NCBI RefSeq assembly: GCF_001552135.1
Contig: NZ_BCQP01000056.1
Location: forward strand, 1 to 64,000
Direction: 5' to 3'
Origin: Actinomadura chibensis NBRC 106107
Lineage (GTDB): Bacteria; Actinomycetota; Actinomycetes; Streptosporangiales; Streptosporangiaceae
Length of the DNA: 64,000 nt
Shown here piece by piece: positions 17,029-25,739 of the stretch. Within the stretch, counting starts at the first letter, position 1. The number at the start of each line of letters is the position of its first letter. Both the position numbers and the translations under genes were made by a program. The notes beneath the pieces are model-generated. The model was not told the origin of the DNA. It saw only the letters and a list, made by a program, of their open reading frames with translations, and did not search any database.

Positions 17029-17841
17029 TCAGCGCCCTTCTTCGAAAATGGGGAAGTGGATTCCGGCGGTCATCCCGCCGTCCACCACCAGGGACGCCCC
17101 GGTGACGAACGAGGCGTCGTCGGAGGCGAGGAAGAGCGCGGGCCTGGCGATCTCCTCAGGCCAGGCGAACCGCCCCATCGGGTTGAGCGTGTCGATCATC
17201 TTCTCGTGCGCCGGGAACTCCCGCAGGTAGGAGCGGATGCGCGGCGTCATCGTGCTCCCCGGGCACAGGGCGTTCACCCGGATGTTGTCGCGCGCGTAGT
17301 CCATCGCCATGTTGCGGGTGAGCAGGACGACGCCGCCCTTGCCCGCGCTGTAGGCGGCGCACCGGTTCTCGGCCATGATCCCCGCCGTCGACGCGACGTT
17401 GACGATGACGCCGCCGCCGTTGCGGCGCAGCTCCGGCAGTACCTGCTTCGAACAGCGGTAGACCGAGGTGAGGTTGGTGTCGATGATCCGGTACCAGTCG
17501 GGATCCTCCATCTCGTCGACGCTCTTGAGGAGGTTGACCCCGGCGACGTTGAAGAGCGTGTCGACGCTGCCGAACGCGTCGAGCGCGGCCGTGACGATGG
17601 CCTCGGCCGCCTCGGGCCGGTTGACGTCGGCGGCGAGCCAGCCGGCCTCGCCGCCGCCCGCGCGGACGGACTCGGCCACCCGCCGCGCCGCCGCGGCGTC
17701 GATGTCGGCGATCAGCGCGCGTCCGCCGTCCCGGCACCACTCGCGGGCGATCGCCGCTCCGATCCCGGCGCCGCCCGCGGTGACGACGCAGGTGCGGCCG
17801 GAGAAGCGCGCTCCCCGGCCGTCTGCTCCACCCATCTCCAT
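17029..17841 (-). CDS. Short-chain dehydrogenase (probable cis-dihydrodiol dehydrogenase)
   Basis: A 270-residue classical SDR. The cofactor loop is TAGGAGIGAAIA (21-32), D-rich strand ALIADIDA, NVAGV motif, and catalytic Ser and YxxxK in NVASTAGIMAENRCAAYSAGK. The acidic residue after the second strand indicates NAD preference. As the last gene of the minus-strand operon carrying two Rieske oxygenases and an extradiol enzyme, it most likely oxidises the cis-dihydrodiol to a catechol (BphB role). ATG 17841 follows CCGGAG; 17835 is an alternative. Confidence 0.9.
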   Translation of the reverse strand: MEMGGADGRGARFSGRTCVVTAGGAGIGAAIAREWCRDGGRALIADIDAAAARRVAESVRAGGGEAGWLAADVNRPEAAEAIVTAALDAFGSVDTLFNVAGVNLLKSVDEMEDPDWYRIIDTNLTSVYRCSKQVLPELRRNGGGVIVNVASTAGIMAENRCAAYSAGKGGVVLLTRNMAMDYARDNIRVNALCPGSTMTPRIRSYLREFPAHEKMIDTLNPMGRFAWPEEIARPALFLASDDASFVTGASLVVDGGMTAGIHFPIFEEGR

Positions 17842-17854
17842 TCCGGCTCCGGTC

Positions 17855-18745
17855 TCAGACCATCTCCATGAGGCCCTGATGGCCCCATGCGAACCCCGGC
17901 TGGAGCAGGTAGTGCTCGGTGTCCCAGGTCTCGGGGTCGATGGTGCGCGGCGCCCACCCGTACTCGAAGTGCCAGCCGGACGGGTTGCGGAAGTAGAAGG
18001 AGAACGTGCGGTCGTTGTGGTGGCGTCCCGGCGCGGTGCTCGTGATCCGCCTGTCCAGGCACACGTCGTGGCTGTAGCCGACATCGTCCATGGTCACGGT
18101 CTCGAACATGACGTGCTGGATCCGGCGGGGCGCGCCGGGGATGTGCATGAACGCCAGCGAGTGGTGCCGGGGGTTGCAGTGCAGGAAGGCCGCGAACAGG
18201 CCCGCCCCGGGGATGCTGGCGAAGTCGGTCACGCCGAACCCGAGCGCCTTGACGTAGAAGTCCGCGGCGGCCTTGACGTCCGGCGCGTACAGCACGACGT
18301 GCCCCATGCCCAGCTCGCCGGTGCGGAACCCGGCCAGGTCGCGGGTCGGGCGGAACCTCGGCCCGTGCAGCGACTCGTGGCCGACGACGAGCTCCATGCG
18401 CACGCCCGAGTGCGGGCAGACGAAATGGACGAAGTCCAGGACGCGGCGGTCCGCGGCCTCCTCGGGCTTCCCGGCGACGACCGTCACGCCGTGGCGCTCC
18501 AGGGCGGCCGCCGCGGCGTCCAGCGCCGCGCGGTCGGCCACCTCCCAGCCGACGTAGGCGACGTCGTCGGTGTGCCCGGCGCGGACGGCCAGGCGATGGT
18601 GACGCTCGTCGGACCGCAGGTACAGCAGCCGGTCGTCGCCGTCGGCGACGACCTCGTGGCCCAGGACCTCGGTGCCGTAGCGTCTCCACCCCCTCAGGTC
18701 GGTTGTCTCGCCGACGACGTAGGAGAGTTGGTTGACAGCGCTCAT
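17855..18745 (-). CDS. Extradiol ring-cleavage dioxygenase, second copy (BphC-like)
   Basis: A 296-residue type I extradiol dioxygenase. Fe(II) ligands appear as H149 (LGMGHVVLY), H211 (RRIQHVMFE) and E261 (GWHFEYGW); RHHSLAFMHI is also conserved. It is clearly diverged from the copy at 4.5 kb, so it is not a recent duplication. It lies between the SDR and the first beta subunit, the order expected for dioxygenase, dehydrogenase, ring cleavage. ATG at 18745 with GAGAAAGAAG upstream. Confidence 0.93.
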   Translation of the reverse strand: MSAVNQLSYVVGETTDLRGWRRYGTEVLGHEVVADGDDRLLYLRSDERHHRLAVRAGHTDDVAYVGWEVADRAALDAAAAALERHGVTVVAGKPEEAADRRVLDFVHFVCPHSGVRMELVVGHESLHGPRFRPTRDLAGFRTGELGMGHVVLYAPDVKAAADFYVKALGFGVTDFASIPGAGLFAAFLHCNPRHHSLAFMHIPGAPRRIQHVMFETVTMDDVGYSHDVCLDRRITSTAPGRHHNDRTFSFYFRNPSGWHFEYGWAPRTIDPETWDTEHYLLQPGFAWGHQGLMEMV

Positions 18746-18763
18746 CGATGGCTTCTTTCTCGG

Positions 18764-19291
18764 CTAGAGCGGGTAGATGAGGTAGCGCGTCGGCGTGCCG
18801 TCGAGGTAGACGCGCTTCTCCGCGAAGAGCGGCCCGGCGTCGGTCAGCCTGACCACGTCGTCGTAGTGGCCGCTGGTCAGGATCGCGGGCGGTCCGTCGG
18901 CCTCGGTGTAGGTGACCAGCACGTTCGCGCGCACCCGGTAGGCGCCCTCGCCGGCCGCCGCCGCGCGGGTGCGCTGGATCACGTGACGGGTCCGGTACGG
19001 CTCGACGGTGCCCGCCCACACCTCGGTGACGAACTTGACGCGGTCCAGCAGCCGGGCGCGGCAGTCGTCGAGCATGTACGCGAGAGGCAGCCCGTGCTCG
19101 GCGTTCTCCAGGCTGTGGACGGCGTAGGCGCAGTCCTCGGTGAACAGGTCCGGCCACCGTTCCCACCGGCGCTCGTCCACGGTCTCGGCGTACGCGGCGT
19201 ACAGCTCGTCCAGCATCGCGAGGTGGTCGGGGCGGACGGCGGGCCGCCCGCCGCCGGTGGGCACGCCGGTGGTGGTCGTTTCAGTGGTCAA
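18764..19291 (-). CDS. Ring-hydroxylating dioxygenase beta subunit (pair 1)
   Basis: A 175-residue small subunit with the NTF2-like fold of aromatic dioxygenase beta subunits (YAETVDERRWERWPDLFTEDCAYAV; RTRHVIQRTRAA; FAEKRVYLDGTPTRYLIYPL). It is structural and has no metal. The TTG at 19291 is chosen because GGGAGGTGA lies at the right distance and overlaps the end of the alpha-subunit gene by 11 bases. The order alpha then beta is normal. Confidence 0.88.
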   Translation of the reverse strand: MTTETTTTGVPTGGGRPAVRPDHLAMLDELYAAYAETVDERRWERWPDLFTEDCAYAVHSLENAEHGLPLAYMLDDCRARLLDRVKFVTEVWAGTVEPYRTRHVIQRTRAAAAGEGAYRVRANVLVTYTEADGPPAILTSGHYDDVVRLTDAGPLFAEKRVYLDGTPTRYLIYPL

Positions 19292-20489
19292 AGCCCATCA
19301 CCTCCCGGTAGTAGGCCCACCCGATGGTGTTGGCCAGTTCGTCGTTCTGGGTCGCCTGCTCGGGCGGCCGGTCGGCGCCCTTGACGAACCGCTGGTAGCC
19401 GTCGTCGCCCGCGGTCTTCTGGACGCGGTTGAAGACGGCGGCGTCCTCGATGGTGATGAAGCCGCTCGGGCCGAGCAGGTTGGACGCCTGGCGCACCCGG
19501 TGCGCGGCGTATTCGGGGCTGTCGTCCTGATGCCCGAAGAACGCGTAGTGCACTTCGGTGCGGTCGACGCCCAGCGGCCGGGCGAAGCGGACGTTGATGG
19601 TGTCCAGGTGCTTGGTGACGACCGTCACCGGGCGCAGCGCCACCACCCGGGCCCGGTCGTCGTCGCCCCGGAACTCCACCACGCTCGTGTCGGCGAGGTA
19701 TCCGTTGTCGACGTACGGCCTGCTCTGGTACTCCACGCACAGGTGCCCGACGGGCCGGGTGGTGATGACCTTGCCGCTTCCGCCCTGCCAGCCGAGCAGG
19801 CGGAAGCCGGTGTGCAGCAGTGGGGCGTGGTAGAAGTCGTTGTCGAAATAGGTCTTCCAGTTGGTGCGGTAGACCACCTTCTGGTAGCCGAGCAGGGTGA
19901 GCCGCCCGTCGTCGAGCATGCAGTCGCGCAGCGGGCTCGCCGCCTCGGCCAGGAACGCCTCCAGGGACGGCGCCGCCGGGTCGCGGGTGACGAAGACGAG
20001 CCCGGCGAGCTCGGCGACCCGCAGCGCGCGGAGCGCGTAGTCGCCCGCGTCGAAGTCAGCGCGGAAGTCGCGCTGGCCCGGCGCGCCGCGGAAGCACCCC
20101 TGGTTGTCGAACAGCCAGCGGTGGTACGGGCACTCGAACTCGGCGGCGACGCCGGTGGCGCGCTGTTCGAGCAGGGTGCCGCGGTGCGTGCAGGTGTTGA
20201 CGAACGCGCGGACCTCGCCGTCCTCGCCGAGGGTCACGAGCAGCGGGACGCCGCCGAGCCAGGTCGTCTTGAACGCGCCCGGTTCGCGCAGCTCGGCGCG
20301 GTGCGCCACCGGATGCCAGAACGGCCCGTTGAAGATCCGCCGCAGCTCCTCCTGGTAGACGACCTCGTCGGCGAAGATCTCCTTGGGCAGGTCCAGGGGA
20401 TTCGTGAACCGCGCCGCGACCTTCGCGCGCACGGCCTCGTAGCCGCCTTCGGCGTTCCCGGCCGCGCCCGGGGCCGTGGCCGGCGTCAC
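19281..20489 (-). CDS. Rieske ring-hydroxylating dioxygenase alpha subunit (pair 1)
   Basis: A 402-residue catalytic subunit. The Rieske cluster is bound by C100/H102 (NTCTHRG) and C120/H123 (CPYHRWLF). The mononuclear iron site shows FDNDFYHAPLLH (H221, H226). It should add O2 to an aromatic ring together with its beta subunit and the shared ferredoxin/reductase. The GTG start at 20489 overlaps the stop of the upstream oxidase (GTGA). It is clearly different from the alpha subunit at 23.7 kb. Confidence 0.92.
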   Translation of the reverse strand: MTPATAPGAAGNAEGGYEAVRAKVAARFTNPLDLPKEIFADEVVYQEELRRIFNGPFWHPVAHRAELREPGAFKTTWLGGVPLLVTLGEDGEVRAFVNTCTHRGTLLEQRATGVAAEFECPYHRWLFDNQGCFRGAPGQRDFRADFDAGDYALRALRVAELAGLVFVTRDPAAPSLEAFLAEAASPLRDCMLDDGRLTLLGYQKVVYRTNWKTYFDNDFYHAPLLHTGFRLLGWQGGSGKVITTRPVGHLCVEYQSRPYVDNGYLADTSVVEFRGDDDRARVVALRPVTVVTKHLDTINVRFARPLGVDRTEVHYAFFGHQDDSPEYAAHRVRQASNLLGPSGFITIEDAAVFNRVQKTAGDDGYQRFVKGADRPPEQATQNDELANTIGWAYYREVMGFDH

Positions 20490-21889
20490 CGCGAGTCCCG
20501 CGCGGGCTTGATGTTGGCGTTGAGGTGGAAGACGTTGTCCGGGTCGTACTGGGCCTTCACCGCGGCGAGCCGGTCGTACTTGGCCGCGCCGTAGGCGGCG
20601 CGGACGCGGTCCTCCTCGTACTCGGACATGAAGTTGATGTAGCTGCCCTTGCCGACCGCGTGCGGCGCGAGCGCCTCCCAGTAGTTGCGCACCCACACCC
20701 GGTCGAGATCGAAGGTCTCCCGGTCGGGGCACACGGCCGTGACGTTGACGACGTACCGGCCGGAGCGGCCGCCGCTGAAGGCCGTCGCGTCCTCCGGGAC
20801 GTCGTGGTAGGCGCCCGCCATGACGAGGATCGGGGTGAACGACAGGTGCGCCGTCTTGCGCGGCTGGTGCTCGACCATGACGTCGATGACCTCGTCGGTC
20901 AGCTCGTCGAAGTGCGCGGCCTTCTCGTAGGAGAACGCGCCCCACGGCCCGGTGTGGTCGAACATGCTCTGCAGCCGGGTGTAGGGGATCGCCTCGATGT
21001 GCTCGGCCGCCGGGGGCAGCGCCTCGCGGACGGGCGCGACGGCGCGGGCGTGGCTCTCGGCGTCGCCGAAGCCGACGACGGCCAGCAGCCATCCGGGCCT
21101 GTTCCGCAGGTCCGCGGGGACGAACGGCGCGTCGGGCGCGTTCGTCCCGGCGATGAAGGAGCCGCAGTCGGCGGGAAGGCCGGGGATGAGGTCGCGGGCG
21201 GCCCGCAGGGCCTCCGCCCCCTGCTCGGGCCGCCAGAGGAACGTGGCGAGGTGGACCAGCGGGCCGACCGGGATGAGGCGGTAGGTGAAGGCCGTCACGA
21301 CGCCGAAGTTGCCGCCGCCGCCCTTCAGCGCCCACAGCAGCTCGGGCTCGGAGTCCGGGCCGACCCGGTGCAGCGCGCCGTCGGCCGTCACGACCTCGGC
21401 GCCGATGAGGTTGTCGCAGGTCAGCCCGGCGAGCGTGCACAGCCAGCCGAGGCCGCCGCCGAGCGTGAGCCCGGCGATGCCGGTGTGGGTGATCATGCCG
21501 CCGGGCACCGCCAGGCCGTGCGCCTGCGTGGCGGCGTCCAGCTCACCCCAGGTCACGCCGCCGCCCGCGACGGCGGTACGGGCCGCGGGGTCGACGGACA
21601 CCGACTTCAGCGGCGTCAGGTCGATCATCAGGCCGCCCTCGGTGAGCGCGAAGCCGGAGAACCCGTGCCCTCCGCCGCGCACGGACACCTCAAGCCCCGC
21701 GCTGCGCGCGTACCGCAGCGCCGCGGCCACGTCGCCGGGGCCGGTGCACCGGACGACGATCGAGGGGCGGCGGGTGATGGACCCGTTCCAGATGGCCACC
21801 GCCTCGTCGTAGCCCGGCTCGCCGGGCCTCGCCACCGCGCCCGCCACGGCGGCGCGCAACTCCTTCTCGGCCTGGTCGTCGGGGTTCAT
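20486..21889 (-). CDS. FAD-linked oxidase (PCMH/BBE family)
   Basis: A 467-residue flavoenzyme. The PCMH FAD domain shows the covalent-flavin His in VSVRGGGHGFSGFA, then GIAGLTLGGGLGWLC. The C-terminal berberine-bridge segment reads YDPDNVFHLNANIKPA. Relatives oxidise alcohols, amines or N-heterocycles (for example 6-hydroxynicotine oxidase). No signal peptide is visible, so it should be cytosolic. ATGA overlap with the OYE gene and GTGA overlap with the alpha subunit place it firmly in the dioxygenase operon. Its substrate is unknown. Confidence 0.9.
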   Translation of the reverse strand: MNPDDQAEKELRAAVAGAVARPGEPGYDEAVAIWNGSITRRPSIVVRCTGPGDVAAALRYARSAGLEVSVRGGGHGFSGFALTEGGLMIDLTPLKSVSVDPAARTAVAGGGVTWGELDAATQAHGLAVPGGMITHTGIAGLTLGGGLGWLCTLAGLTCDNLIGAEVVTADGALHRVGPDSEPELLWALKGGGGNFGVVTAFTYRLIPVGPLVHLATFLWRPEQGAEALRAARDLIPGLPADCGSFIAGTNAPDAPFVPADLRNRPGWLLAVVGFGDAESHARAVAPVREALPPAAEHIEAIPYTRLQSMFDHTGPWGAFSYEKAAHFDELTDEVIDVMVEHQPRKTAHLSFTPILVMAGAYHDVPEDATAFSGGRSGRYVVNVTAVCPDRETFDLDRVWVRNYWEALAPHAVGKGSYINFMSEYEEDRVRAAYGAAKYDRLAAVKAQYDPDNVFHLNANIKPARDSR

Positions 21890-23103
21890 ACGGCCTCCTC
21901 CTTGCGTTGGTTGATGCGCTGTCCGCCGGTCTCGCGTCCGGTCGGTTCGCGTCCGGTGGACTCCCGCGGCACCCAGTTGGGCCTGCTGAGCAGGTAGGTC
22001 ACCATCCGCGACGGCAGGGTGAGCGCGGACTCGATCTCGTCGCGGTCCGCCGGGAGACGGCTCCGCGGGGGCCGCCCGCCGCCGTCGCGGACGGTGCCGA
22101 GCCACTCGGGGTCGATGACCACGGCGCGTCCCACGGCCACGAGGTCGGCCCCCGCCGCCAGCGCCGCCCGCGCGTCGTCCGCGGACCTGACGCCGCCGCT
22201 GGCGATCACCGCGCAGCGCCCGGCGACGGCGGCCGCGATGGCGGTGATCGGGTTGCGCTCCTCCCGGACGGCGCCGCCCCCCGTCGTCCAGTCGCGGTCC
22301 TCGCGCTGCGGCGAGCGCCTGCGGAAGTCGTCCATCGAGATGTGGACGTAGTCGACGCCCGTCCCGGCCAGCCGGGAGCTGAGCTCCGCCGCGTCTCCGA
22401 GGGTGAAGCCGCCGGGCTCGGACTCGTACGGGTTGACGCGGAAGCCGAGCACCGTCCGCGGGCCGAGCGCGGCGCGGACCGCCGCCGTGAGCTCCAGGGG
22501 GAACCGCATGCGGCGCTCCCGGTCGCCGCCCCAGCGGTCGTCCCGCCGGTTGGCGCGGGGGGAGAAGAACTGGTGGATGAGGTAGTGGTTGGCGCCGTGC
22601 AGTTCGATGCCCGCGAAGCCCGCCCGTTCGCCGCGCCGCGCGGCGTCCACGAACCGGCCGAGGAGTCCGGAGACCTCCGGTCCGGCCAGTTCGCGGGGGG
22701 TGAGCGCGCCCGGGCGCAGCGACGGCACGGCGGAGGGGGCGCGCAGCCTCTCCCCGCCGACCAGCCCCGGGTCGGCGATGCGGCCGCCGTCGTAGAGCTG
22801 GAGGACGGGGAGTCCGCCGCCGCCGCGCATGGCCGCCGCGACGGCCCGCAGGCTGTCGACGTGCGCCTCGTCCGCGGCGCCGATGCCCTGCCAGGATCTG
22901 CCGTCGTCGGCGACGTACGCGCACGAGGTGATCGTCATGGCGAACGGGTTGGCGCATCGGCGTTCGAGATACCTCAGCTCCGCCTCGCTGACCGTCCCGC
23001 CGGGCTCGGCGGAGTCGGTCGTCATCGGCGCCAGGACGAAGCGGTTCGGCAGCTCCGCCCCCGATTTCAGCCGCAGCGGTAGCCACGGCGACGTGGTGCC
23101 CAT
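21886..23103 (-). CDS. NADH:flavin oxidoreductase (Old Yellow Enzyme family)
   Basis: A 405-residue TIM-barrel FMN enzyme. It shows NRFVLAPMTT (FMN strand) and the hallmark substrate-site stretch HGANHYLIHQFFSPRANRR followed by DDRWGG. The phosphate-binding SGGVRSADDA and VGRAVVIDPEW are also present. OYE-like enzymes reduce activated alkenes; a demethylase/dehydrogenase role (2,4-dienoyl-CoA reductase type) needs an extra C-terminal domain that is absent here. The Arg/Gly-rich tail is unusual. It lies between a beta subunit and the FAD oxidase in the same operon. Confidence 0.9.
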   Translation of the reverse strand: MGTTSPWLPLRLKSGAELPNRFVLAPMTTDSAEPGGTVSEAELRYLERRCANPFAMTITSCAYVADDGRSWQGIGAADEAHVDSLRAVAAAMRGGGGLPVLQLYDGGRIADPGLVGGERLRAPSAVPSLRPGALTPRELAGPEVSGLLGRFVDAARRGERAGFAGIELHGANHYLIHQFFSPRANRRDDRWGGDRERRMRFPLELTAAVRAALGPRTVLGFRVNPYESEPGGFTLGDAAELSSRLAGTGVDYVHISMDDFRRRSPQREDRDWTTGGGAVREERNPITAIAAAVAGRCAVIASGGVRSADDARAALAAGADLVAVGRAVVIDPEWLGTVRDGGGRPPRSRLPADRDEIESALTLPSRMVTYLLSRPNWVPRESTGREPTGRETGGQRINQRKEEAV

Positions 23104-23120
23104 CTCGCTCCTCGGTGGAC

Positions 23121-23669
23121 TCAGAAGAACACGCTGAGGTTCTTGGACAGCACGACGTTCTGGTCGAGCAGGATCGTGCGCGCGGCGATCCGGAAGGAGC
23201 CGCCGGACGGGCGGAGCACGTCCTGGCGTTCGCCCGCCCAGATGTCCACCTCGGTTTCGAGGCGGTTGCGGTACACGACGAAGTTGGACCGCACCCGAAG
23301 CTCGGGCCCCGCTTCCGTGGGCGTGACGCGGACGTTCGTGACCAGGTGGCGGCAGCGGGACGGCGGGTCCTCGGCCCAGTGCCGCCCGGACCGCATCTGC
23401 CCGACCCGGGTCTTCAGCGCCGCGTGGTCGTCGTCGATGAGGGCCATCTGGACGCCGTCCGGCGCCTCGTCCGCCGTCCGCTGGCGCCGCAGCCTGTTCT
23501 TGCGGAGCGGCATCCAGTAGCGGACGTCGTCGGCGAACAGCTCCAGCCATTCGTCCCACAGCCAGGTGTCGAGCAGTTGCGCCTCGTTGTAGAGGAATTG
23601 CTCGACCCGGTACTGGAGCAGCATCGCGTCGGTCGCGCTCCGCACGTCGGACACATGGTCGAGGCTCAT
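23121..23669 (-). CDS. Ring-hydroxylating dioxygenase beta subunit (pair 2)
   Basis: A 182-residue small subunit of the BphE/HcaF type (QYRVEQFLYNEAQLLDTWLWDEWLELFADDVRYWMP, split here only for length; then CRHLVTNVRVT and RTILLDQNVVLSKNLSVFF). It overlaps the alpha subunit gene by an ATGA. It retains the conserved 'FLYNEA...LDD/E' start of naphthalene/biphenyl-type beta subunits. It is distinct in sequence from the beta subunit at 18.8 kb. Confidence 0.93.
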   Translation of the reverse strand: MSLDHVSDVRSATDAMLLQYRVEQFLYNEAQLLDTWLWDEWLELFADDVRYWMPLRKNRLRRQRTADEAPDGVQMALIDDDHAALKTRVGQMRSGRHWAEDPPSRCRHLVTNVRVTPTEAGPELRVRSNFVVYRNRLETEVDIWAGERQDVLRPSGGSFRIAARTILLDQNVVLSKNLSVFF

Positions 23670-24967
23670 CGCGCACCCCCGGCGGCGCCCGACGAAGCCC
23701 CGGGCTGGTCGGGGATGGCGGGCCAGGCGTCGCTGGTCATGAACTCCAGCCACCGCCGGTAGAAGGCGCGCTGGCCGTCCTCGCCGAAGAAGGAGTCGCC
23801 GTACTCGCCGGGGAACTCCTCGTGCTCGCGGGTGTGGCCGCGTCCCATCTCGTAGTTCCAGGCCATCTTCCTGGCCTGGTGGCCGTGTTCGAGGATCTGC
23901 CCGATCAGGCCCCAGTTCTCGCCGTCGTCGGTCTCCACGACCCCCGCCGGGCCCTCGGTGAAGGACGCCGAGACCTGCTGGGCCCGCTTGGCGGCCTCGG
24001 GCGCGTCCTTGTCCACCACGGTGAACGACCAGATCTCGAACTTGTTCGGGCCCTTGGGGTGCCAGACGCGGATGTTGGCCGAGCCGGGCAGCCCGGAGAA
24101 CGTCGGGAACGCCGTGAAGTTGGCGACGAACTCCGCCCGCGCGCCCACCCTTTCCCGCGCCTTCCGGCGCTTGGCCTCGTTGTACTGGCCGAGCGGGTCG
24201 TCCTCGAAGCGCGTCAGGCGTTCGAACAGGAAGCTTTCGCCGTGGCCCTCGCGCATCGCCACGTGCCCGCCGTCCTTGCCCGCGAACGCGGGCCCGAACA
24301 TCAGCAGCGACGAGGCGTGGCTGGTCGGGGCGTGGTAGGTGTCGCCCACGAACTGCTCGGCGGCCAGTTTCCAGTTCGCGTTGATGGTCCATTTGACGAC
24401 CCCGGGCAGCACCTCGATGCCGTTCTCGGTGTGGTCGACCCAGCCGTCGATGTAGTATTTCAGGTCGCCCAGATAATCGTCCAGGGGCGGCGCGGCCGGG
24501 TCGAAGTTCCCGAAGATCAGGCCCTTGTAACTGTCGACCCGGGCGACCTGGACCAGGCCGTTCTCCTTCAGTGACAGTTCGTCGTAGTAGGCGTCGTCGA
24601 TGTTCGGCACTCCGACGAGTTCGCCCGCGCTGTCGTAGGTCCATCCGTGGTAGGTGCACATGAACGTGCGGGTGTTGCCGGATTCGGCGCGGCAGACCTT
24701 CATTCCGCGGTGCCGGCACACGTTGAGAAACGCCTTGACGTCGCCGTCCGGCTGCCGCGCCACGAGGACCGGGTCCCCGCCCATGTACGTGGCGAAGAAG
24801 TCGTTCGGCTCGGGAATCATGCTTTCGTGGGCCAGGAAAAGCCAGGACCTGCCGAAGATCTTCTCCTGCTCCAGCCGGTAGATCTCCGGATCGATGAAGA
24901 TCTCGGGGCTGATGAGGCCCTCTTTCCAGTTCACCAGCGATGTCAGGTACTCCGCGTCGACGGCCAT
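23666..24967 (-). CDS. Rieske ring-hydroxylating dioxygenase alpha subunit (pair 2)
   Basis: A 433-residue catalytic subunit of the biphenyl/naphthalene/phenylpropionate group. Rieske ligands are C84/H86 (VCRHRG) and C104/H107 (CTYHGW). The catalytic iron site is in EQFVGDTYHAPTSH (D209, H212, H217). It is the first gene of an eight-gene minus-strand operon ending at the SDR. ATG 24967 is preferred over 25006 because GGAAGG lies just upstream and family members start at MxxxxxLxxLVxxxxG. An imperfect operator-like site lies about 75 bases upstream. Confidence 0.94.
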   Translation of the reverse strand: MAVDAEYLTSLVNWKEGLISPEIFIDPEIYRLEQEKIFGRSWLFLAHESMIPEPNDFFATYMGGDPVLVARQPDGDVKAFLNVCRHRGMKVCRAESGNTRTFMCTYHGWTYDSAGELVGVPNIDDAYYDELSLKENGLVQVARVDSYKGLIFGNFDPAAPPLDDYLGDLKYYIDGWVDHTENGIEVLPGVVKWTINANWKLAAEQFVGDTYHAPTSHASSLLMFGPAFAGKDGGHVAMREGHGESFLFERLTRFEDDPLGQYNEAKRRKARERVGARAEFVANFTAFPTFSGLPGSANIRVWHPKGPNKFEIWSFTVVDKDAPEAAKRAQQVSASFTEGPAGVVETDDGENWGLIGQILEHGHQARKMAWNYEMGRGHTREHEEFPGEYGDSFFGEDGQRAFYRRWLEFMTSDAWPAIPDQPGASSGAAGGAR

Positions 24968-25041
24968 CGGCCACCTTCCTTGTCTTTGCGTTCCGGCACG
25001 TGTCATCGAACGCGGGCCTTTCGGCGCCGTCCAGCGCGGTG

Positions 25042-25056
25042 TTCTGGCCCGAGGAA
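25042..25056. promoter_or_regulatory. Imperfect copy of the TTCCG-N5-CGGAA operator
   Basis: TTCTGGCCCGAGGAA keeps the outer TTC and GGAA and the spacing of the perfect palindromes at 10614 and 26625. It lies 75 bases upstream of the Rieske operon start. Weak by itself; its position makes it worth testing. Confidence 0.3.
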
Positions 25057-25088
25057 CAATGCGCGGAAAACGTCCGCCGCGGAGCCGC

Positions 25089-25739
25089 TCAACTGATCGC
25101 TCCGGCGGGGAGGCGCAGGTCGTCCCCGGCGTGCCTGACGGCCACCACCGCCGCCAGGAGGACGGCCCGCTCCAGCGTTTCCAGGTCCATGGACGGCACC
25201 GGTGGCCGGCCGCTCAGGACGGCGCGCGCCGGAGTGGCCGGAATATGCACGAGCCCCACCGGCGCGGAGGTGTTCCGGGTGAGATGCCGCGCGACATAGA
25301 ACGCCTGATTGCACAGGAACGTCCCGGCGGTGTTCGACACGTATCCGGGAATGCCCGCGGCCTTCCAACGGGCCAGAATCGCCTTGATGGGCAATGTGCT
25401 GAGATAGCCGTCGGGGCCGTCCGCGTGGACGGGTTCGTCCACCGGTTCCTCCCCGTCGTTGTCGGGGAGGGGGAAATCCCGCACATTGATCGCGACCCTT
25501 TCGAGCGCGGGCGCGGCGCGTCCCGGAGCGACCCCGGTCAGGACGAGCGCGTCCGGCCGGAACCGCTCGACCCCGGCGGCGATCGCGCTCTCCACGCCCC
25601 GGGTGGTGACCGGCAGCACCAGCCCTCGCACGGTGACGCCCTCGGCCCGCCGCCCGTCCAGCCGGTCCGCGATGGCGCCGCTGGGATTGTCGGCCTCCTC
25701 CGCGTACGGCCCGAATCCCGTGACGACCACGACGCTCAC
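25089..25739 (-). CDS. Pyroglutamyl-peptidase I family protein (C15)
   Basis: A 216-residue protein with the complete C15 catalytic triad at canonical positions: E80 (ALERVAINVRD), C143 (GTFLCNQAFY) and H165 (GLVHIPA). TGFGPYAEEADNPS at the N-terminus is also diagnostic. The family removes N-terminal 5-oxoproline from peptides, i.e. cleaves next to a lactam ring. The GTG start at 25739 overlaps the stop of the alpha/beta hydrolase (GTGA), so it is in a catabolic two-gene operon. It may have been recruited to open or release a lactam-like intermediate. That idea is inference. Confidence 0.9.
   Translation of the reverse strand: MSVVVVTGFGPYAEEADNPSGAIADRLDGRRAEGVTVRGLVLPVTTRGVESAIAAGVERFRPDALVLTGVAPGRAAPALERVAINVRDFPLPDNDGEEPVDEPVHADGPDGYLSTLPIKAILARWKAAGIPGYVSNTAGTFLCNQAFYVARHLTRNTSAPVGLVHIPATPARAVLSGRPPVPSMDLETLERAVLLAAVVAVRHAGDDLRLPAGAIS

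Noticed and set aside
21457..21500. A second covalent FAD attachment (6-S-cysteinyl) in the BBE-type oxidase
   Set aside because: The Cys in GGGLGWLCTLAG is not at the position used by bicovalent enzymes; only the His attachment is supported.
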